Shown here: positions 31,859 through 38,297 of the stretch, piece after piece | Layout: each line of letters opens with the position of its first letter | Numbering within the stretch: the first letter of the stretch is position 1 | Assembly (NCBI GenBank): GCA_964651045.1 | Contig: CAZYVD010000021.1 | Span: forward strand, 1 to 38,297 | Direction of reading: 5' to 3' | DNA: 38,297 nucleotides | From: CAZYVD01 sp964651045 | Lineage (GTDB): Bacteria; Zhuqueibacterota; QNDG01; DSAB01 | Made by a program: the position numbers and the translations under genes | Notes under the pieces: model-generated | What the model saw: the letters and a program-made list of their open reading frames with translations, nothing else | Database searches by the model: none | What the model was told of the DNA's origin: nothing

Positions 31859-34306
31859 ATGAAATCCGGATTTAAAAAGTCTACACTCTTTTTTTTACTC
31901 CTAATCTCTATTCTTTCAAATAGAAATTTTGCCGAAGATATCATAATAGATGATCCCCTGAATCATTCGACAGTTGGGGTTGTGGATGGATCGGGTCAGT
32001 TTCAAGAGGGTGGAGGATGGAAGTCTCTTGGTGGGAAGATCGTCTATGATGCAGGAAAGATAATAGTGAATGGATACTTTGAGGCCACGATGCGGGGATG
32101 GACTGCGCCCACGAGTACGAGTGGTGCAGGTAAGTCGCATCCTCTTTCTGGATGGGAGATTGGAGACTGCTACTCACGAGTCACTCAAACAGGTTCATAC
32201 TGGAATCTGCGTATAGGCAGCAGATATGGAACCCCTGAGCGTCCCTATCCTTTCAAGGTGCTTGCTCAGCCGGATTCTTCGTCCGAGAGGGTCGAGAAAG
32301 GTTTGGGGAATAAAGATGAAGTAAATGATGGGAATCCGCATACATATAAAATTCAGTGGATAAATGGTACTGTGACAGTGTTCTTTGATGGCAAGGCTCT
32401 GCACAGCTGGTCCTTTCATCGATTCAAGATTCGCTACTTTACAATTGGGCGAGACGACTGGTATGGCATAACAGATCCCGCACCAATAATATCTGATGTA
32501 AAGGTTGTGGAGATTTCATCTGCAGATACAGTTGATAAGTGGAAAGAAAAAGAGACTCAGACATCACCATCATCACGGGAATACCATGGGATGTGCTACA
32601 TTGGTGATGATAAAGTCATGCTGTATGGCGGTGCAGGCATTCTCTACAACAGAGATACATGGGTTTACGATCTGAGTGAGAACAGATGGGAAGAGAAGTT
32701 TCCTTCTGGACCGACACCATCATACAGGAAAAACCATATTCTTGCATACATCGGAATGGACAGGGCTCTTCTCTTTGGAGGAAGAGGCCTAGATATGAAT
32801 AATGAGACATGGGTCTATGATCTAAGCGCAAACAGATGGACAAATATGAATCCACAGGGAAGTATTCCATCTGCAAGGGAGTATCATGCGATGGCATACA
32901 TTGGTGAGGATAGAGTACTTCTCTTTGGAGGAAGACATGAAGGAATACAGGATAATGAGACCTGGCTGTATGATTTAAGTGAAAACAGATGGACAAAGAT
33001 GAATCCGTCGACCTCTCCTTCTGTTCGGGATGGAGTCTTACTGGTCTACATTGGTGGGGATCGAGTATTTCTCTTCTCTGGGAATCACTATGGCCAGTTT
33101 CCCAGCGATACCTGGATCTATGACCTGAGCGAAAATACATGGACAGAGAAGTATCCAACAGGACAGGTACCTAGTGGTCGTGGATTTCTGGATGGAGCAT
33201 ATATTGGGGATTACCAGGTTCTGATATTCGGCGGTTTTCATCAGCAATACTTTGACGAAACTTATATATATGATCTGAACAAAAACTCCTGGGAAAAGAT
33301 AATAAGTGTATCATCTCCTTCAGCGAGAGTGGGGCATAAGATTGCTGAGACAAGTCTCTACGGTTCAAGAGATATAGTGCTCTTTGGCGGTGAGAATCAG
33401 GGTGTTTATTTCAACGACACATGGATATATGAGATCGGAAAAGAACCGGTAAACGAACCGCCGCAGTTCATATCAGAGACAGATGTGACTGCTTATGAAG
33501 ATTCTCTTTTTTCATATACAGCAGAGGCAATAGATCCGGATGGATCTGAGGTTGAGTATCAATTTAAAGACTATCCGGTATGGATGAGTCCATCTGGCAG
33601 ATCGATCTCCGGCACACCATCGGATGGGGATCAGGACACATCCTTTACAGTAATTGCTTCTGATACGGAATCTTCTGATACGCTTGTTGTCTCTGTAACC
33701 ATCATTGAGGTAAACGATTCTCCTGAGATAGTAAATATTAAAGATTTTTCATTCTTGAATTCTGAATCATATGCAATAGATCTTGATACATGTGTTGTGG
33801 ATCATGACCATGAAGCATCACAGCTAACATGGCAGATTACGGTAGAGAATCCAAATCTGGACTGCCAGGTCAGCGGCCACAAGGCGACATTTCTGGCTGG
33901 TGAATGGACGGGCAGCTCTGAGATAGAATTTGTTGTGACCGATCCTCTTGGCGGATCCGATACAGCGACTGTTGTGGCTACAATCAGTGCTCCCTCAGAT
34001 GTTGATGAACAGAGGGGATCGGTTCCTGTGGAATTTATGCTCTACCAGAACAGTCCCAACCCGTTTAATCCACTTACAACAATATCGTATGATCTTCCCT
34101 CCTCAGAACAGATCAGGCTGGTTATATTCAACACCCAGGGGAGAGTGGTCAGAGTACTTGTTGATGGTTTTCAGCAGGCAGGAACCCACAGGCTAATCTG
34201 GGATGGAAGGGATGAGACAGGTAGTGAGCTTTCCTCTGGTATCTATCTATTAAAGCTTATATGTAAAGATTATTCGAGAGTAAGGAAATTAATATTAATA
34301 CGATAA
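31859..34306 (+). CDS. Secreted kelch-repeat protein with LamG-like, Ig-like and C-terminal sorting domains
   Basis: An 815-residue exported protein. A signal peptide (about 1-26, ending NRNFA) is followed by a concanavalin/LamG-like domain (about 28-225). Six kelch repeats follow (about 235-535), with the recurring pattern R..H.m.YIG.D.vLLFGG ... DTWVYDLSENRW that builds a beta-propeller. Two cadherin/Ig-like modules (about 545-715) include TAEAIDPDGSEVEYQF and the ISGTPSDGD turn. The last 85 residues form a FlgD-like sorting domain (LYQNSPNPFNPLTTI ... SGIYLLKLI). The ATG at 31859 is preferred over an in-frame TTG at 31841, because GGAG precedes it at seven bases and the signal peptide then starts properly. 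It is probably surface-exposed and adhesive or ligand-binding. Confidence 0.87.
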   Translation: MKSGFKKSTLFFLLLISILSNRNFAEDIIIDDPLNHSTVGVVDGSGQFQEGGGWKSLGGKIVYDAGKIIVNGYFEATMRGWTAPTSTSGAGKSHPLSGWEIGDCYSRVTQTGSYWNLRIGSRYGTPERPYPFKVLAQPDSSSERVEKGLGNKDEVNDGNPHTYKIQWINGTVTVFFDGKALHSWSFHRFKIRYFTIGRDDWYGITDPAPIISDVKVVEISSADTVDKWKEKETQTSPSSREYHGMCYIGDDKVMLYGGAGILYNRDTWVYDLSENRWEEKFPSGPTPSYRKNHILAYIGMDRALLFGGRGLDMNNETWVYDLSANRWTNMNPQGSIPSAREYHAMAYIGEDRVLLFGGRHEGIQDNETWLYDLSENRWTKMNPSTSPSVRDGVLLVYIGGDRVFLFSGNHYGQFPSDTWIYDLSENTWTEKYPTGQVPSGRGFLDGAYIGDYQVLIFGGFHQQYFDETYIYDLNKNSWEKIISVSSPSARVGHKIAETSLYGSRDIVLFGGENQGVYFNDTWIYEIGKEPVNEPPQFISETDVTAYEDSLFSYTAEAIDPDGSEVEYQFKDYPVWMSPSGRSISGTPSDGDQDTSFTVIASDTESSDTLVVSVTIIEVNDSPEIVNIKDFSFLNSESYAIDLDTCVVDHDHEASQLTWQITVENPNLDCQVSGHKATFLAGEWTGSSEIEFVVTDPLGGSDTATVVATISAPSDVDEQRGSVPVEFMLYQNSPNPFNPLTTISYDLPSSEQIRLVIFNTQGRVVRVLVDGFQQAGTHRLIWDGRDETGSELSSGIYLLKLICKDYSRVRKLILIR

Positions 34307-34394
34307 AGACCATAAAGTGATTAAGAACGGCCGAATCAAAGATATTTGCTGATATTTTTTCTGTCCTATTTTTCATAGAAAACAGTCTATATAA

Positions 34395-35147
34395 TCAAAT
34401 CATCAATTTCTTGAGCTTTTTTGTGCCTGAGCGGCTCAGGATGATTTCTTTTCCGTCTTTGAGTCTGCACTTCAAGCGGCCTCCTGACCATACAAGAAGC
34501 TCTTCGACTCCATTTAGGTTGATTATGTATGATCTGTGTATGCGTATAAAAAGCTCCGGATCGAGTCTCTTCTCCATGCTTTGAAGGGAGTTGTTTATTA
34601 GATATGAATCATTTTTTGTGTGAATGTTTACATAGTCCTCAATTGCCTCGATCCAGAGTATCTCTTCAGTATTTAAAATTATGATTTTACCAGAATCCTT
34701 AACGAGTATACGCTTTAAAAATTTTCTCTCTGACTGGATTGAATCTAGTAACTTTTCAATGTTTTCCTTGCTGTCTTTAAGGCTCTGATTGATGCTCCAT
34801 TTTGCACGTTCCACAGCCTTATCGAATCGCTCCTGAACATAGGGTTTTAGCAGGTAATCGACTGCATTAACCTCGAATGCTTTTAGCGCATACTTATCGT
34901 ATGCAGTGGAGAATATGACATAGGGTATCTCATCCAACATTTCAAGAAGCTCAAACCCATTTATCTCGGGCATCTGTATGTCGAGAAACAGCAGGTCGGG
35001 CTTATACTTATTTATAGCTTCCAGTGCCTCGTGGGCATCCCTGCATTCTGCCATTACCCTTATTTCTGGATGCGGTTCTAAAAACTCCCTTATGATCTGG
35101 CGGCCGAGTGCCTCGTCATCTATTATTAGAGCTTTAATCTCTTTCAT
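34395..35147 (-). CDS. LytTR-family response regulator
   Basis: A 250-residue regulator. The receiver domain (1-120) has acidic residues Asp10/Asp11, phospho-acceptor Asp56 (LLFLDIQMP) and the conserved Lys in YLLKPYV. A short linker leads to a LytTR DNA-binding domain (about 145-250: RILVKDSGKIIILNTEEILWIEAIEDYVNIHT ... FIRIHRSYIINLNGVEEL). LytTR proteins bind pairs of imperfect direct repeats upstream of envelope or virulence genes. The start overlaps the 3' end of the kinase gene by 14 bases, so they form a two-component pair. No target promoter is recognisable here. Confidence 0.93.
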   Translation of the reverse strand: MKEIKALIIDDEALGRQIIREFLEPHPEIRVMAECRDAHEALEAINKYKPDLLFLDIQMPEINGFELLEMLDEIPYVIFSTAYDKYALKAFEVNAVDYLLKPYVQERFDKAVERAKWSINQSLKDSKENIEKLLDSIQSERKFLKRILVKDSGKIIILNTEEILWIEAIEDYVNIHTKNDSYLINNSLQSMEKRLDPELFIRIHRSYIINLNGVEELLVWSGGRLKCRLKDGKEIILSRSGTKKLKKLMI

Positions 35148-36228
35148 CTTTTTTTATCGGAATTGTAAATTTTACCTCAAAGTTTCCATCGCCAGATGGC
35201 CCGGCTGTAAAATCGAATTCATCTGAATAGAGTAGTTCGAGCCTCTTTTTAATATTGTAAAGGCCTGTCCCATTTCTTGATAATTCGCTCTCTTCCAATC
35301 CTGAACTGATAGTATTTGATATTGTAAACAGAAGTTTTGCACCAGTTCTTTTCACAGAGAGCATGATTTTTCCCTTTCCCCTGCGCCTTGCGACTCCATA
35401 TTTGACGCTGTTTTCTAATAGCGGCTGAAGTATCATTGCCGGAACCCTGTATGCCATGAGCCTCTGGTCGACATCCTCAACATACTCCATGCGATCGCCA
35501 AATCGAACGTTCTCGATCTCTAAATACCTGTGCACAAACTCGAGTTCTTCTTTCAGAGCCACTAACATCTTATCACGACTCTCCAGCGACATTCTCAGCA
35601 GGTCTGAAAGCAGGCCGATCATTTTTCTCGATTGATTTGGGTTTCTCTTTACCAGAGCATTTATGGAATTAAGAGAATTGAAAAGGAAGTGTGGATTTAT
35701 CTGCATCTTAAGCGCCTTGAATTCTGCCTCTTTTGTTAGAACCTTAAGTTCTGCTTCACGCATCGTTTTTTCTCTGAATTGGTTGTAGTATATTATTGTA
35801 TAGAATATGCCTGCCATGAGAAGATAGCTCATCATTCCAAAGAGAAACTGCCATCCTATGATTTCATTGAAATTTACGATTTCAAATATGATCTTGCCCT
35901 GGTGAAGATACCATGAACCGTAAACTATAAAAAGCCAGAAGGCAGTGAATAGAGATGAGAGTATAAAATGGATAAAGATTATAAGCGGGATGGCGAAACG
36001 GGTTACAGGAAGCTTTTTGCATACAAACCATATACCGACGGTAAGAAGGGCAAAAGTGTAGTTATAGCATGCAGAAGAAAACAGGGCAATACCCCAACCA
36101 GGAATCTCTTTTTGGATCAAAAATACCAGGGTGTAGAGAATTACCCATAGAGTCCAGAAAACAAATACATACAGGACAAACTTTATTTTCTGTGATTTTG
36201 TTAGCTCTATTTTATCTGTATAACTCAT
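35134..36228 (-). CDS. LytS/YehU-type sensor histidine kinase (His_kinase family)
   Basis: A 364-residue kinase. The N-terminal half (about 15-148) holds four or more transmembrane helices with little extracellular sequence, suggesting that it senses a membrane signal. A short coiled coil leads to the phospho-acceptor His180 in KMQINPHFLFNSLNSINALV, the hallmark of PF06580. The ATPase domain carries MILQPLLENSVKYGV (N-box) and the G-box SRNGTGLYNIKKRLELLY. It precedes and overlaps the LytTR regulator, its obvious partner. No good Shine-Dalgarno sequence precedes the ATG at 36228. Confidence 0.92.
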   Translation of the reverse strand: MSYTDKIELTKSQKIKFVLYVFVFWTLWVILYTLVFLIQKEIPGWGIALFSSACYNYTFALLTVGIWFVCKKLPVTRFAIPLIIFIHFILSSLFTAFWLFIVYGSWYLHQGKIIFEIVNFNEIIGWQFLFGMMSYLLMAGIFYTIIYYNQFREKTMREAELKVLTKEAEFKALKMQINPHFLFNSLNSINALVKRNPNQSRKMIGLLSDLLRMSLESRDKMLVALKEELEFVHRYLEIENVRFGDRMEYVEDVDQRLMAYRVPAMILQPLLENSVKYGVARRRGKGKIMLSVKRTGAKLLFTISNTISSGLEESELSRNGTGLYNIKKRLELLYSDEFDFTAGPSGDGNFEVKFTIPIKKDERD

Positions 36229-36333
36229 GTCAACAAGTTATAATTAAAAGTAAAAAATATCAACAGAATAATTTCATCGGATTATTCAAATTATTTTCAA
36301 AAATATATGTGATTAGATGCAACCAATTCTTCT

Positions 36334-38175
36334 TTATTTGAAAAGTCTTATATCGTCGATCTGGAGGGAAAACTTGCCCTTCTCTACAGAACTGCCGATG
36401 AATATTCCATATATGTCGCTTCCATCTGTTCCGAATTTCTTAAATGTAAAACTATATTCTTTCCAATACGTCTCCGGATGAAAATTTTGTATCAGCGGCG
36501 ATTGCCCGCTGCTCTGTGTAAAAATCATTATTGTATAGACTCGTCCATCTCCTTTTGCCCAGAAGGATATCCCCTTCTTGTCAGAAAGATTGACTGGTGT
36601 CATTACGATTTTCCCTGGTGAGAAGAATGCACCGGCCCATCTGTATCCAGTATTTTTCTTTATTATACCAGTTATGAGCATTGAGCCAAGAGAGCCATTA
36701 GCACCACCTTCGACTCTCTTTATTTCGGCAGTAGAGTTTCCACCCATAATCTCATCTGTCGACACATTCCATCCTGCTCCAAAACGGGTTACTATTTTAT
36801 CAGATTCAAAATCGCTGATAAGACCTGACTCAGAACCCTCTGGAGGAGGGATTTTCTTCATGCTTTCGATTTTTTCTCTTTCCTTCTCTATTTCATCAAG
36901 ATATCCTCTTCTGTCCACTTTCTCTCCACTCTTCCAAACACACACAATGTCTCTTGTTGCAAGGATATCTTTTGTTGGATCGCCATTGACAAGAACAAGA
37001 TCTGCGATCATACCCTTTTCAATGCGTCCTCTGCCCTCGATGTTGAATTTTTCTGCAGGTAAGGAGGTTGCTCCTCTCAATGCTTCTATGGGACTGAGAC
37101 CCGCATTTACTAAAAGCTGAAGTTCTCTATGAAGGCTTGCTCCATATGTTGTGCCTGGATTTGGTGCATCTGTGCCCGCTAGGATTGCCACGCCCGCATC
37201 TTTCAACTGCCGCAGAGCCCTCTCTGCAGCACGATAACTCGATTCGCCTGCCTTGAATGGTATAGTGCGTTTGAGAGATGCCAGATCAAAGGTGCTCAAA
37301 TATGGAGATAAAAAGGGATCAGAGATTATGACCGATGGATCAAAAATCCCACTCGCACTTTCAAGTACTGTGAGTGTAGGTATGACAAAGGTCTTATGTC
37401 TGGCCACAAGACGGCCGAAATCGGGATCATGACTATCTTCGCAATAGAGATGAGCAAGACAATCGGCTCCTGCATCGACTGCTTCTAAGGCTTCACTCAG
37501 ACTCATAACATGTACTACTGCAAGTTTATTTCTCCTGTGTGCTGCCTTGACTGCTGCAGTTAGTACATCCTTATCGATAGAGGGTATCTTTCTTTTGTAT
37601 GCCCTGCCGTCATCATAGATTATTTTAATAAAATCCGACCCTTCCGCTATTCTTGCATCAACAAAGGGCTGAGCCTCCTCAGTCCTGGTTATAGTTGGTA
37701 TGTCGAGACCATATTCTGTACCGTGGCCGCCAGGAGCGGTGACAAGAGTACCGGCAGAGATTAGAAATGCTCGGTCGGCTCCCTCGCCTCTCTCCTGACC
37801 AGCCTTTACAGCTTTCATCAAATCAACGCTCATGAACATATCTATAACTGTTGTAACACCGAACATCAAGCACTCTCTTAATGCTTCTTCTGACAAAACA
37901 TGCACATGCGAATCTATTAGACCGGGAAGAAGAGTTTTTCCCTTCCCATCGATCACCTCTGCCTCTGGTGGAGCAGTAAGATTTTTCCCAATTTTTTTAA
38001 TCCTGCCGTTCTCGACAACAACACACCTGTCCTGTATGATCCTCTTGCCATCAAAAATATTAACATCTTTTATTATAGTAACTGCTGCTGATTCTCTTGC
38101 CTCTGCACTCAGACAGAAACAGAAAATGATTACTAAAATTAGACTTTTCCTTAGATAGCCGCCTATTTGTTGCAT
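36334..38175 (-). CDS. Secreted amidohydrolase with C-terminal CIA30-like domain
   Basis: A 613-residue exported protein with a signal peptide (about 1-26, SLILVIIFCFCLSAEA). Residues 33-430 form an amidohydrolase barrel of the imidazolonepropionase/prolidase-like class: metal site HVH (His90, His92), bridging lysine Lys184 (FIKIIYDDG), His222 (VVHVMS), His242 (AHLYCED) and Asp336 (AGTDAPNP). All expected ligands are present, so it should be an active hydrolase, perhaps on cyclic amides or dipeptides. After a charged helix (435-465), residues 470-613 form a beta-sandwich resembling CIA30/galactose-binding domains (FESDKIVTRFGAGWNVSTDEIMGG ... SLQIDDIRLFK). A strong GGGGGTG ribosome site precedes the ATG. 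Monocistronic as far as visible. Confidence 0.87.
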   Translation of the reverse strand: MQQIGGYLRKSLILVIIFCFCLSAEARESAAVTIIKDVNIFDGKRIIQDRCVVVENGRIKKIGKNLTAPPEAEVIDGKGKTLLPGLIDSHVHVLSEEALRECLMFGVTTVIDMFMSVDLMKAVKAGQERGEGADRAFLISAGTLVTAPGGHGTEYGLDIPTITRTEEAQPFVDARIAEGSDFIKIIYDDGRAYKRKIPSIDKDVLTAAVKAAHRRNKLAVVHVMSLSEALEAVDAGADCLAHLYCEDSHDPDFGRLVARHKTFVIPTLTVLESASGIFDPSVIISDPFLSPYLSTFDLASLKRTIPFKAGESSYRAAERALRQLKDAGVAILAGTDAPNPGTTYGASLHRELQLLVNAGLSPIEALRGATSLPAEKFNIEGRGRIEKGMIADLVLVNGDPTKDILATRDIVCVWKSGEKVDRRGYLDEIEKEREKIESMKKIPPPEGSESGLISDFESDKIVTRFGAGWNVSTDEIMGGNSTAEIKRVEGGANGSLGSMLITGIIKKNTGYRWAGAFFSPGKIVMTPVNLSDKKGISFWAKGDGRVYTIMIFTQSSGQSPLIQNFHPETYWKEYSFTFKKFGTDGSDIYGIFIGSSVEKGKFSLQIDDIRLFK

Positions 38176-38297
38176 ATCAACACCCCCTCTTTTTTACTTT
38201 AACCCGATTTAACGGATAAGAGATCGATTTATAGCTATTCTTCACCTGACTTCATCGCGTTTTATTAAATATTAGAAATTTAGATAATACATAACAT

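Noticed and set aside
32616..33158. A 180-codon minus-strand ORF in the kelch gene
   Set aside because: Its repetitive sequence is only the reverse reading of the kelch repeats; the plus-strand protein fully explains the DNA.
32616..33420. Periodic DNA repeats that could be read as a repeat array
   Set aside because: The period follows the kelch protein repeats, with varied codons and no identical spacer/repeat structure, so it is not a CRISPR or satellite array.
1..38297. tRNA, rRNA, riboswitch or CRISPR features
   Set aside because: I looked for tRNA T-loop patterns, cobalamin and other riboswitch cores upstream of the TonB receptor and other transport genes, and regularly spaced repeats, and found none I could support. 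This is a visual search and may miss divergent RNAs.

Overview
The window is about 38 kb of AT-rich bacterial chromosome, densely coding on both strands, with no rRNA, tRNA or CRISPR array that I could recognise. Two secreted proteins end in a C-terminal domain built around the motif PNPFNP (FlgD-like / type IX-secretion-like sorting domain). Together with PF17170-like six-bladed propeller lipoproteins, a TonB receptor and a PgsB-PgsC-PgsW set, this points to a Gram-negative member of the Fibrobacteres-Chlorobi-Bacteroidetes (FCB) superphylum, probably one of its poorly cultured candidate lineages. That placement is inference from gene content, not a phylogeny.

Layout, left to right. (1) 1-1282, minus: truncated plsY, a SixA-like phosphatase and a PEBP/YbhB protein. 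(2) 1478-4967, minus: a tightly packed four-gene operon of two ABC ATPases and two ABC-2 permeases. (3) 5148-7199, plus: hslR, a 2-hydroxyacid dehydrogenase and nth. (4) 7311-8504, minus: a lamin-tail secreted protein. (5) 8956-10439, plus: a lipoprotein with a possible deacetylase-like domain and a 49-residue membrane peptide, followed by a 272-bp remnant of an insertion sequence or MITE. (6) 10862-14086, minus: a poly-gamma-glutamate-type operon (DUF6141-like, pgsB, pgsC, pgsW). (7) 14440-20429, plus: a candidate peptide-modification cassette with a radical SAM/SPASM enzyme, two propeller lipoproteins, small cysteine-containing ORFs and an ABC exporter. (8) 20642-24162, plus: nikR and a nickel-type uptake operon (TonB receptor, ECF S-component, methyltransferase) behind a promoter overlapped by a NikR-like operator. 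(9) 24408-30825, minus: a DUF2330 protein, then a sensor kinase / sigma-54 activator / coiled-coil / outer-membrane-protein operon closed by a strong terminator. (10) 30966-34306, plus: trmJ and a kelch-repeat secreted protein behind a consensus sigma-54 promoter. (11) 34395-38175, minus: a LytS/LytTR two-component pair and a secreted amidohydrolase.

Three groups of genes seem to work together. The radical SAM cassette looks like a maturation and export system for a ribosomal peptide; its precursor is uncertain, and the best candidate is the 58-residue ORF at 18134-18310. The nickel block is self-consistent: NikR keeps all its metal ligands, and its putative operator sits on the transcription start of the receptor operon. 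The NtrC-type activator lies about 2.4 kb from a perfect -24/-12 promoter, which suggests, but does not prove, that it controls the secreted kelch protein.

Limits: all calls come from reading the sequence. No database or structure search was run, and membrane segments, signal peptides and domain borders are estimates.
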